A DNA stretch of 64,000 bases from assembly GCA_017643385.1 (NCBI GenBank), contig JAEPNN010000009.1, positions 118,613 through 182,612 of the forward strand, in the 5' to 3' direction. Under the pieces are notes generated by a model that was given only the letters and a program-made list of their open reading frames with translations, had not been told where the DNA came from and made no database searches. A program made the translations under genes and the position numbers. This document shows positions 9,626-17,059 of this stretch, in pieces. Numbering within the stretch: position 1 is the first letter of the stretch; each line of letters starts with the position of its first letter. The stretch is from Dinoroseobacter sp. (GTDB lineage Bacteria > Pseudomonadota > Alphaproteobacteria > Rhodobacterales > Rhodobacteraceae).

Positions 9626-11155
9626 ATGTCTACTATTGGGCAAATACTGTCGAATGCCGACCCAAAGGCACTTGCATTTCGCGCACCAGATACAGCGGCC
9701 CTGAACTACGGGGGTCTTACAGAACTGGTTGCCAGAATTGGCGGCACGCTGCGCGCTGCGGGACTGCAGCGCAACGCGCGTGTAGCGATCGTGCTGCCCA
9801 ATGGTGCGCAGATGGCCACCGCGTTTCTCGCCGTGGCAAATGCTTGTATCGCGGCCCCACTGAACCCATCCTACAAAGTGGATGAGTTCAAGTTTTACAT
9901 CGAAGACCTGCGTTCGCAGTTGCTGATCACCGATGACGCGAACGGCCCGGCAACGATGGCAGCCAAGGCGCTGAACGTACCCATAGCTTTGGTTTCTTCA
10001 AATAACGTGGATCCGGCGGGCATCTTCAATCTGTCCCTGGCGGATGGAACACCGCTGTCTTTGGAAGACGCCAGCGCCGACGATGAAGCATTGGTGTTGC
10101 ACACATCAGGCACCACGTCGCGCCCTAAGATCGTACCGCTCAGCCAGGAAAACGTCACCGCCTCTGCTGCAAATATCGCGGCGTCGCTGTCACTGACCCC
10201 AGCGGATACCTGTATGAATATCATGCCGCTATTTCACATTCACGGATTGATCGCTGCGGTGCTCTCATCGTTACACGCTGGCGCCTCAATCTACTGCACA
10301 CCGGGCTTTAATGCGCTGAAAATTTATAGCTGGATGCAAGACGCTGCCCCCACATGGTACACAGCCGTCCCGACGATGCATCAGGCGATCCTGTCGCGCG
10401 CCACGCGTAACGCCGAGATCGTCGCAGGGGCAAAACTGCGCCTGATCCGGTCGTCGTCATCATCATTGCCCCCACAGGTGATGGCCGAACTGAACGAAAC
10501 CTTTGGCTGCCCCGTGGTCGAAGCCTACGGTATGACCGAAGCCGCGCATCAAATGACGTCCAACCCAATTACGTCGGGGCCCCAGAAACCCGGCTCCGTC
10601 GGCATTGCTGCCGGGCCAGAGGTACGCGTGATGACAGAAGCCGGTCTGACCACTGATGCTGGCAGGCTGGGCGAGATTGTCATTCGCGGGCGCAATGTCA
10701 CCAAGGGCTATGAGGCCAATGAAAAGGCCAATGCTGAAAACTTCTTTGCTGACCCAGAAGGCAATGGCATCTGGTTCCGCACTGGTGATCAGGGACAATT
10801 TGACGAGGAAGGTTATCTGTCGATCACTGGCCGCCTGAAAGAAATCATCAACCGGGGTGGCGAAAAAATTTCGCCTCGCGAAGTGGACGAGGTTCTGATG
10901 GATCATGCGGCTGTCGCACAGGCTGTGACATTCGCTGTTCCCCACAAACAATTGGGCGAAGACGTTGCCGCCGCTGTTGTCCTGCGCGAAGGACAAGCTG
11001 CAGAACCCAAAGAGCTCCGCAGCTTTGCCGCCGAACGTCTTGCCAGCTTCAAGGTGCCGCGCCAGGTGCTGATCCTCGATGAGATCCCCAAGGGGGCTAC
11101 CGGCAAACTACAGCGTATTGGTCTGCATGAGAAGCTGGGACTGGGAGAGGGTTGA
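9626..11155 (+). CDS. AMP-forming acyl-CoA synthetase, oxalyl-CoA synthetase-like
   Basis: A 509-residue ANL-superfamily ligase. It shows the AMP-binding P-loop-like LHTSGTTSRPK, the motif EAYGMTEAAHQMTSNP, FRTGDQGQFDEEGYLSITGR and the C-terminal lysine in PKGATGKLQR. The EAYGMTEAAHQMTSN and INRGGEKISP stretches closely follow the Pcs60/AAE3 group of oxalate-CoA ligases, so oxalate or a related short dicarboxylate is the likeliest substrate. I set the start at the ATG at 9626 because GGAAGG lies 6 bases upstream; an earlier in-frame ATG adds 23 unconserved residues. Its TGA overlaps the ATG of the next gene, so the two are co-translated. Confidence 0.85.
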   Translation: MSTIGQILSNADPKALAFRAPDTAALNYGGLTELVARIGGTLRAAGLQRNARVAIVLPNGAQMATAFLAVANACIAAPLNPSYKVDEFKFYIEDLRSQLLITDDANGPATMAAKALNVPIALVSSNNVDPAGIFNLSLADGTPLSLEDASADDEALVLHTSGTTSRPKIVPLSQENVTASAANIAASLSLTPADTCMNIMPLFHIHGLIAAVLSSLHAGASIYCTPGFNALKIYSWMQDAAPTWYTAVPTMHQAILSRATRNAEIVAGAKLRLIRSSSSSLPPQVMAELNETFGCPVVEAYGMTEAAHQMTSNPITSGPQKPGSVGIAAGPEVRVMTEAGLTTDAGRLGEIVIRGRNVTKGYEANEKANAENFFADPEGNGIWFRTGDQGQFDEEGYLSITGRLKEIINRGGEKISPREVDEVLMDHAAVAQAVTFAVPHKQLGEDVAAAVVLREGQAAEPKELRSFAAERLASFKVPRQVLILDEIPKGATGKLQRIGLHEKLGLGEG

Positions 11156-12195
11156 TGACCAGAATCTGTATCTTCGGGGCCGGGGCCATTGGCGGCTTCA
11201 TGGCACATGCCTTACACAAGGCTGGCGCTGAGGTCAGCCTTGTCGCCCGTGGTGCGCACCTCAAGGCCATTCAGGACAATGGCCTAACCTTTATCAAGGA
11301 CGGTGAGCGAAACACTATTCGGGTCAAGGCAAGCGACAACCCCGCGGATCTTGGCCCTCAGGATTACGTAATTATTGCACTCAAAGCGCATTCAGTGCCT
11401 GCCATCGTCGATCAGTTCAAACCACTCCTGACAAAAGATACGGCCATTGTTTCGGCAGTAAACGGCATTCCGTGGTGGTATTTTCATAAGGCCGACACCG
11501 GGTCGGACATGGATGACAAATGGGTTGAAACCGTTGATCCCAAGGGCGTGCAATGGAATGCTTTCGGTCCCGAACGCGCGATTGGCTGTGTGGTGTATCC
11601 GGCTTGCGAAATTCTTGAACCTGGTGTCGTAAACCACAAAAGCGGTGATCGATTCACTTTAGGTGAACCAGATGGCACGCGCAGCGATCGTGCCATGCTC
11701 TTGTCAAAACTGATGCGCGATGGGGGGCTTCGTGCCCCGGTCAAACCGCGTATCCGGGATGAGCTTTGGATTAAGCTCTGGGGAAACTGTTCGTTCAATC
11801 CAGTGTCGGCGCTCACGGGTGCAAGCCTCGATCTGATTGGGGCGGATCCGGCATGCCGTACCGTGATCCGCGACGCAATGGAGGAATGCCGCCGCGTCGG
11901 TCAAAGGGCTGGTGCACGGTTTACCATTGGGGTCGAGCGGCGTATCCAGGGTGGTGCAGATATCATTGGCCACAAACCATCTACCCGCCACGATGTGGAA
12001 CAGAACCGTCCAATGGAACTGGATGCGCTGGTCTGCACTGTTTTGGAATTGGCGCGCCGTTTAGATGTCCCGACACCGACGTTGGATACCATTGCAGCTT
12101 TGGTCAGGATGCAGGGGCAGGTGCTTGGTCTTTATCAACGCCGTCCGGATGTCGAAGCACAGATCACCGGCGAGTATATTCCAGCGACCGACTAA
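11155..12195 (+). CDS. 2-dehydropantoate 2-reductase family protein (ApbA/PanE-like)
   Basis: A 346-residue NADPH-dependent reductase. The N-terminal Rossmann motif is ICIFGAGAIGGFMAHAL; the C-terminal ApbA domain includes the conserved lysine/asparagine region LWIKLWGNCSFNPVSALTGA and later RPMELDALVCTVLELAR. True PanE makes pantoate for CoA synthesis, but longer catabolic paralogues like this one (PanE is usually about 300 residues) reduce or oxidise other hydroxy acids. The ATG overlaps the stop of the ligase gene (TGATG). Linkage to an oxalyl-CoA-synthetase-like gene suggests a small catabolic operon, not a vitamin gene. Substrate unknown. Confidence 0.8.
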   Translation: MTRICIFGAGAIGGFMAHALHKAGAEVSLVARGAHLKAIQDNGLTFIKDGERNTIRVKASDNPADLGPQDYVIIALKAHSVPAIVDQFKPLLTKDTAIVSAVNGIPWWYFHKADTGSDMDDKWVETVDPKGVQWNAFGPERAIGCVVYPACEILEPGVVNHKSGDRFTLGEPDGTRSDRAMLLSKLMRDGGLRAPVKPRIRDELWIKLWGNCSFNPVSALTGASLDLIGADPACRTVIRDAMEECRRVGQRAGARFTIGVERRIQGGADIIGHKPSTRHDVEQNRPMELDALVCTVLELARRLDVPTPTLDTIAALVRMQGQVLGLYQRRPDVEAQITGEYIPATD

Positions 12196-12873
12196 CGCTG
12201 GCGGGTTATCAGAACGATGACCGCTGGAGACTTTTCAGGGGTTACTTCTGTTGTGAGATTTTAATTGCATCTATTGCATAGGCTGGTGCTATCGCGGGGG
12301 CCTGGCTGTTGTTGGCGGCATCGTACTGGTCCCTACGAGGCAGTTCGTGTTCCGCCCCTCCCAAGGTATTTCAGCGAGCAAACACACGGGCGTATGCCGG
12401 CTTTCTACCCCGTCTTGTGCGACGAAACGGGGCTGCAATGTCTGCTTCGATTTTAAGGACAGAGGGTTCAGCGGTTTGGCGTAGGGCAACCAGCGTGCGA
12501 TATTCCCCACAATGCCTCAGCCGCTGAATAACCATTGAAACTGGTCAATGTACCGATCCGTCGGAGAGAGGCGATCTCTATCTAACCGTCAAAACAAAGC
12601 GAGAGCCACGAGGACTATGTTGTGCACGTTATTCGCTCCAAATTATGGACACGTCACAAATACAGTCCTGAAAGGCACATGCAGGGCGCCAATCCGACGA
12701 TTATCTTTGTGCACGCTACCTAGAACAAGTTTTTTCCTCTTAATTACATGATGTTAATAAAAATTCGCAGAAATATGCGATTTTCTTTGAACCTTTTCGG
12801 TCCGGGCTCCGACCCATGAATGTAACGCGGATGATCCGCACGACATTAAAAGATCACATCGGAGATCAAGATC
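12196..12873. other. 678-bp region without a recognisable gene
   Basis: Several short open frames occur on both strands but none shows a known domain, a good ribosome binding site or plausible codon bias. The last 150 bases are AT-rich, with an imperfect hairpin (AAAATTCGCA/TGCGATTTT around 12759-12784), and probably hold the promoter of the secreted-protein gene at 12874. The rest looks like decayed DNA. Confidence 0.5.
12788..12814 (+). promoter_or_regulatory. Candidate ECF-sigma-type promoter for the secreted four-cysteine protein
   Basis: TGAACC (12788-12793) is separated by 16 bases from CGACC (12810-12814), the general spacing and composition of ECF-dependent -35/-10 elements (AAC-type and CG-type boxes). 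A weaker alternative, TGTAAC at 12821 with CGAC at 12841, has short spacing. The downstream gene begins at 12874 and an ECF sigma gene lies 480 bases further on, which makes control by that factor plausible but unproven. Confidence 0.25.
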
Positions 12874-13242
12874 ATGAAAACCATCTTTGCCACCACCACC
12901 GCCGCTGCAATGTTCACGCTGTCCATCGCCTCGGCTGCACAAGCAGGCAATGCAGGTGCAAGCCTTGGCGACTGCTACAATCACGTGATCAGCGCCTGTA
13001 ACCAGACCAACCATCCGATCGAATGCTCTGAAAGCGGCATGGACGCTTGTGATGAGCACCACACTTCAGCCGCAGTGGGTCCAATCGATCGCATCAAGTT
13101 GCTGCGCCTGCCCGGAAATGACTACCGCGTGATCTTCAATCCTGTCTCGACCACCGCTGAGGAAGACAATGACGATAACGATCAAGGTCGCGGAAATAGT
13201 GGACGCGGTGGTGCCAGCCGCGGAGAACGTCCAAGCCGCTGA
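12874..13242 (+). CDS. Secreted small protein with four cysteines and a disordered acidic/Gly-Arg tail
   Basis: A 122-residue protein with a Sec signal peptide (about residues 1-24, cleavage after AAQA). The mature part has four cysteines in a C-x7-C-x8-C-x7-C arrangement (from GDCYNHVISAC to MDACDEHH), suggesting two disulfides in the periplasm. The C-terminal 35 residues are acidic (EEDNDDNDQGRG) and then Gly/Ser/Arg rich. A GGAG Shine-Dalgarno lies 10 bases before the ATG. It is followed by a strong terminator, so it is a separate unit from the ECF operon that starts 112 bases later in the same direction. I do not recognise a named family; it could be a target of the adjacent regulator or protease. 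Confidence 0.75.
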   Translation: MKTIFATTTAAAMFTLSIASAAQAGNAGASLGDCYNHVISACNQTNHPIECSESGMDACDEHHTSAAVGPIDRIKLLRLPGNDYRVIFNPVSTTAEEDNDDNDQGRGNSGRGGASRGERPSR

Positions 13243-13265
13243 TCTCTGTCCCCATCCTCTCCAGA

Positions 13266-13293
13266 GGCCCGTGCTTTCGAGCGCGGGCCTTTT
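13266..13293 (+). terminator. Rho-independent terminator after the four-cysteine protein
   Basis: A 10-bp stem (GGCCCGTGCT at 13266-13275 with AGCGCGGGCC at 13280-13289, one G-T pair) closes on a stable TTCG tetraloop and is followed by four T residues. It separates the secreted-protein gene from the ECF sigma gene. Confidence 0.85.
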
Positions 13294-13354
13294 GTCTAGC
13301 CTGATGAAATGACCTGCGTTAGCGTCATCCGCACGTAGGACGAGGGTCGCCCAA

Positions 13355-13909
13355 GTGAATGATACGTTATCCCCTTTGCTGCCGCGCGTTGCGAAAGGCG
13401 ACAAGGCGGCACTGGCTGAGCTGTACCGGGCGCTCGAAACCCCTCTCTACAGATTTATTTACTCCAGATTGAACGATCCCCATGAGTCAGCCGACTTACT
13501 TCATGACGTGTTCATGGAGGTCTGGCGTGTTGCCGACCGGTTTGAAGGGAGATCGAAAGTGACAACCTGGGTCTTTGGCATCGCCTACCGCAAAGTGATC
13601 GATCGGTTTCGCAAGGCATCGAAGGTAGACCTGCCCGGCGAAATGCCCGAAAACATAGACGAAAACGCGAATACAGAGGCAAGCCTGCTGGCCGCGCAGG
13701 AAGCCGGCCATGTGCGGCACTGTATTGGAGATTTGAGCGAAGAGCACCGGGCGGCGATCTCGCTCGCGTTCTATCAGGACATGAGCTACGGCCAGATTGC
13801 CGAGGTCACCAATGTACCCGAGGGTACCATCAAGACCCGTATCTATCATGCCAAAAAGCTCTTGATGCGTTGCCTGGGCGGACGCGTAGACCGGGGGGCG
13901 ATGGCATGA
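13355..13909 (+). CDS. ECF-family RNA polymerase sigma factor
   Basis: A 184-residue sigma-70-type factor with only regions 2 and 4. Region 2 spans about residues 22-90 (YRFIYSRLNDPHESADLLHD, then VFMEVWRVADRF and VTTWVFGIAYRKVIDRFR) and region 4 about 122-172 (SEEHRAAISLAFYQDMSYGQ, IAEVTNVPEGTIKTRIYHAK). It redirects RNA polymerase to ECF promoters when released from its anti-sigma factor. The start is a GTG at 13355 with GAGGG upstream. Its TGA overlaps the ATG of the anti-sigma gene. No zinc or extra C-terminal sensor domain is present. Confidence 0.94.
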   Translation: MNDTLSPLLPRVAKGDKAALAELYRALETPLYRFIYSRLNDPHESADLLHDVFMEVWRVADRFEGRSKVTTWVFGIAYRKVIDRFRKASKVDLPGEMPENIDENANTEASLLAAQEAGHVRHCIGDLSEEHRAAISLAFYQDMSYGQIAEVTNVPEGTIKTRIYHAKKLLMRCLGGRVDRGAMA

Positions 13910-14490
13910 CACGGCAAGAGATCGAAGCCCTGCTGCCGTTCCTAGCTAATGGCACGCTTGACGGGGAAGAACTGCGCGAGGTCGAGGCCGCCGTAGCCGG
14001 GGATAGTGTTCTTGCTCAGGAGCTTGCAGCATTGACGGCGATGCGCGAGGGGATGCAATCCGAGCTTGCGGCCGGACCTGGCGAACTGGGGCTCGCGCGC
14101 TTGATGCGCGACGTCGAAGGCCAGCCACCGAAAGTGGCCAATCTGCCCGAAGCCCCCTCCTCATGGTCTCGCGTCTGGCAAGCTGCCGCCGTTATCGTGT
14201 TCTTTGCCCTGGCAGTGCAGAGCTTTTACCTCTGGCAGAGCGATAAATCGGGCTATCAATTGGCTGGGGACGAGGCTGTTGTGTCGGGTCCGGTGCTTGT
14301 CGTCGCGTTTGATCCCGGCGCAACCGAAGCTGACATCCGTGCGTTGCTGCTGGATCTGGAGCTTGAGATCGAGGGCGGCCCATCTGCTCTGGGCCTGTAT
14401 CGGCTGGCAGTGTTTAACCCGGATGCGCTGGATGCGGTGCGCGCAGCACTTGGGGCCGCGACAATTGTGGAGAGCGTAACAGATGAATAA
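13906..14490 (+). CDS. Membrane-anchored anti-sigma factor with subtilisin-propeptide-like outer domain
   Basis: A 194-residue protein. Residues 1-50 (EIEALLPFLANGTLDGEELR) match the anti-sigma helical domain that clamps sigma regions 2 and 4, but without the His/Cys ligands of zinc anti-sigma factors. One membrane helix follows at about residues 91-110. The outer domain, about 128-194, has the pattern GPVLVVAFDPGATEADIRAL, then YRLAVF and DALDAVRAALG, ending in a strand. This beta-alpha-beta-beta-alpha-beta layout is like I9-type propeptides of subtilases. The neighbouring gene encodes a secreted subtilase whose start overlaps this stop by 8 bases, so the protease may bind or cut this domain. 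The anti-sigma role rests on the sigma overlap and topology; the propeptide resemblance is my inference. Confidence 0.78.
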   Translation: MTRQEIEALLPFLANGTLDGEELREVEAAVAGDSVLAQELAALTAMREGMQSELAAGPGELGLARLMRDVEGQPPKVANLPEAPSSWSRVWQAAAVIVFFALAVQSFYLWQSDKSGYQLAGDEAVVSGPVLVVAFDPGATEADIRALLLDLELEIEGGPSALGLYRLAVFNPDALDAVRAALGAATIVESVTDE

Positions 14491-15682
14491 GGCAATCCTT
14501 CTGCTGATCCTATCTTTGTTCCTCGCAGGGCCAGCAGCTGCGCAAAGGACCGGCGGCGGAGCCCCGGCCCCCTCTTCGGATGACGACCGTGACTCGGCAC
14601 AACAGCTCCGCAGCAACAGCTCAGGCGATGTCGTACGTCTGGCAAACCGTCCGGAATATATCGCTCTCGGCCCTGTCTCCGAAGCACAGGCAACGATTGG
14701 TACCTTGACGGCGGCAGGCGCTCAGCTTGCCCGTGTTCGCGACTACCCAACCCTGCGGCGGCGGGCGCATGTATTTGTCTTCCCGCGTGGTTTGGAAGCC
14801 ACACAGGCCCAGGCACTGCTTGCACAGGCCGCGCCAACGACCTTTGTTGATCTGCACCATATCTACCGCTTCGCTCAAGGATCCCCTCGTTTGTATGCAG
14901 CGCAAGCCGTGGGCGATCCGGGGCCCGGCCGCTGTTCAGGCACAGGACGTAAGATCGGGATGATCGATGGTCCCGTCGATCCGCAGCACCCGGCGCTGGC
15001 GGGCGTGCGGCTGCGGATGGATCATGTCCTGCGCGATGGTGAGGTTGCTCCGAACTACGATCACGGGACGGCGGTGGCTTCAATCATGGCCGGTCGAGGG
15101 GGCTATGCGGGCTTTGCACCGGGGGCTTCGCTGGATGTCGTGATTGCCTTTTCATCGACCCGCGGGCGGGAGGGTGCAGATATCGAGCGGATCACAGCAG
15201 CGCTGGACCGGTTGCTGGGGCGCGGCACCCGGTTAATCAACCTCAGCTTTGCAGGTCCTGACAACCGAGCCATGCGTCTGGCCTTGAACGCGGCCGCTGC
15301 GCGCGGCGCAGTTTTGATCGCTGCATCCGGCAACGACAACACAGGCCGCAGCGCTCTACCCGCGGCTGCCCCTGAGGTGATCGCAGTCACTGCGGTGGAT
15401 GCAGGACTGCGGCCCTACCGGCGTGCCAATCGCGGGCGCCATATCGAGTTTGCAGCCCCCGGGGTAGATCTGTGGACTGCCAAGGGAGGCGGCGGCGGAT
15501 ATGTCACCGGTACGTCATTTGCAGCGCCGATTGTGACCGCGCTCGCCGCCCGTCTTGGGGCTGGAGCGAGCCTTGGGGTAACAGGATTGCGCGCACGGCT
15601 TGCCGAAAGCGCACAAGATCTAGGCACGCCCGGGCGAGACACCCGAACCGGATGGGGCCTCGTGCGGGCGCAAGGGTGCTAG
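14483..15682 (+). CDS. Secreted S8 (subtilisin-like) serine protease
   Basis: A 399-residue protein with a signal peptide (residues 1-20, ending GPAAA). The catalytic triad is Asp162 (IGMIDGPVD), His194 (YDHGTAVASIMAG) and Ser345 (GTSFAAPIVTA), and the oxyanion Asn is in ASGND (residue 284). Residues 21-150 form a poorly conserved pro-region, with a segment RAHVFVFPRGLEATQAQALL that may act as its own chaperone. It is the third gene of a tightly overlapping unit with the ECF sigma and anti-sigma genes, which points to a regulatory or stress role in the periplasm more than to nutrition. A hairpin follows the stop. Confidence 0.92.
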   Translation: MNKAILLLILSLFLAGPAAAQRTGGGAPAPSSDDDRDSAQQLRSNSSGDVVRLANRPEYIALGPVSEAQATIGTLTAAGAQLARVRDYPTLRRRAHVFVFPRGLEATQAQALLAQAAPTTFVDLHHIYRFAQGSPRLYAAQAVGDPGPGRCSGTGRKIGMIDGPVDPQHPALAGVRLRMDHVLRDGEVAPNYDHGTAVASIMAGRGGYAGFAPGASLDVVIAFSSTRGREGADIERITAALDRLLGRGTRLINLSFAGPDNRAMRLALNAAAARGAVLIAASGNDNTGRSALPAAAPEVIAVTAVDAGLRPYRRANRGRHIEFAAPGVDLWTAKGGGGGYVTGTSFAAPIVTALAARLGAGASLGVTGLRARLAESAQDLGTPGRDTRTGWGLVRAQGC

Positions 15683-15698
15683 CGCAGAGCGAATACAT

Positions 15699-15717
15699 AC
15701 TGACCTGAGAGGTCAGT
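15699..15717. terminator. Bidirectional hairpin between convergent genes
   Basis: A perfect 8-bp inverted repeat, ACTGACCT (15699-15706) and AGGTCAGT (15710-15717) with a 3-base loop, fills the 38-bp gap between the converging subtilase and FAD oxidoreductase genes. T-runs are short on both sides, so termination strength is uncertain. Confidence 0.5.
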
Positions 15718-15720
15718 CCT

Positions 15721-16944
15721 TCAGATCACCGCAGCTTCGACCATCGGTTCGTTTCGCACAACCCGGTCGTAATGAAACGGGCGCATGTCGAGGCTGCGAT
15801 ACGCTCCATAGGTCAGCCATTCCGACATCGCACGCCCCATTGCCGCAGATTGTTGCAGCCCATGCCCGGAAAACCCGTTCTGGAAATGGAAGTTTGCGAC
15901 CTCGGGGTGGGGACCAAGAATGGCATTTTGATCCAGGGTATTGAAGGCGTAGTGCCCGGCCCATTCGGTAACCACCTTGATAGCTTCAAACTGAGGGATC
16001 CGGGTGGCAATGATGGGCCAGACATGGTCCTCCCATCTCCTGTGATCCATTGTGAAATCTTCAAATGGCGCGGCAGGATCGACCTCTGGCGCGCAGCCTG
16101 CAAGGTAGGTTTCCGGCCCGTCCTGACGCACATGCACACCCGAGGGATCGATGGTCAGCGGAAGTTCCTGATCCAGCGGCGTTTCAGCTGTGAATATCCA
16201 CGTGAAGCGCTTACGCGGTTCAACCGGGATCTCGATCCCCGCCATCTTGGCGGTCAGGGCTGCGCGTGGGCCTGAAGCATTCACAACCCCTCCGCACGCG
16301 ACAACCTCACCAGAGCCAAGCGTGACGCTTTCGACCTTGGTGCCCGATGCATCCAGCGTCATCGCAAAGACTTCGTTGGCAATAAATTCCACGCCGCGTT
16401 CGCGCGAAGATCGACGGAACCACTCGAAGACCGTTCCGCCATCCCAATAGCCTTCGTCCTTTGTATTGATCGATCCCAGAACAATATCGTCGAGGGCATA
16501 AAACGGATAATCTGCGGCGATCTCATCGGGCGTCATCAGACGGGTTTGGGCACCGCAGGCCAGTTGCACTTGCTGGTTTTGGCGCAGCACGTTCGCAAAG
16601 CGTTCAGTATCCGCAAGATACATGTAGCCGTAGCTCTGCACTTCGAGGTCAGGCACCCTCTCATCCCCCCCCATGAACCTTCGCAGGTGCTTGAGAAATT
16701 CAGCGCCGAATTGCGATATGCGCACGTTCAACTCGGTCGAGAACTGTTGACGGATACAGGAATTGGTCAACGACGTTGAGGCGAACTCGTAGGTCGGATC
16801 GCGCTCGATCACCAATATGGACCCGTCGAAATCCGGATTATCGGTCAGAAACCATGCGGTCGAAGAGCCCATGATCGCACCGCCTACGATAACCACATCG
16901 TAAGAGGGCTTGATTGGACTGGTTGCGTATCCAAGTGGGGCCAT
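15721..16944 (-). CDS. FAD-dependent oxidoreductase (DAO family, sarcosine/amine oxidase-like)
   Basis: A 407-residue flavoprotein. The N-terminal dinucleotide-binding motif is DVVIVGGAIMGSSTAWFL, then an acidic residue at VIERDP. The C-terminal FAD contact is GPHPEVANFHFQNGFSGHGL. The family oxidises N-methyl or secondary amino groups of amino acids (sarcosine, dimethylglycine, D-amino acids). The ATG at 16944 gives a short, conserved leader. It lies 115 bases behind the TRAP permease genes on the same strand, so the transported compound may be its substrate, but no ligand can be named from sequence. Confidence 0.85.
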   Translation of the reverse strand: MAPLGYATSPIKPSYDVVIVGGAIMGSSTAWFLTDNPDFDGSILVIERDPTYEFASTSLTNSCIRQQFSTELNVRISQFGAEFLKHLRRFMGGDERVPDLEVQSYGYMYLADTERFANVLRQNQQVQLACGAQTRLMTPDEIAADYPFYALDDIVLGSINTKDEGYWDGGTVFEWFRRSSRERGVEFIANEVFAMTLDASGTKVESVTLGSGEVVACGGVVNASGPRAALTAKMAGIEIPVEPRKRFTWIFTAETPLDQELPLTIDPSGVHVRQDGPETYLAGCAPEVDPAAPFEDFTMDHRRWEDHVWPIIATRIPQFEAIKVVTEWAGHYAFNTLDQNAILGPHPEVANFHFQNGFSGHGLQQSAAMGRAMSEWLTYGAYRSLDMRPFHYDRVVRNEPMVEAAVI

Positions 16945-17059
16945 CAGAACGCGTCTCCCGAACTAGCTAAAGTGAGCGTTGCCTTGTTCTGAACGCAGGT
17001 CAATCCAAACTCGTAAGTCCGGATACCCTGCCATACCTTGTGGCAAGCGCGCGGTCTGA

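Noticed and set aside
14256..15083. Minus-strand open frame (275 codons) opposite the anti-sigma and subtilase genes
   Set aside because: It has a low-complexity Arg/Pro-rich translation and overlaps two genes with clear domains and triad residues on the plus strand.
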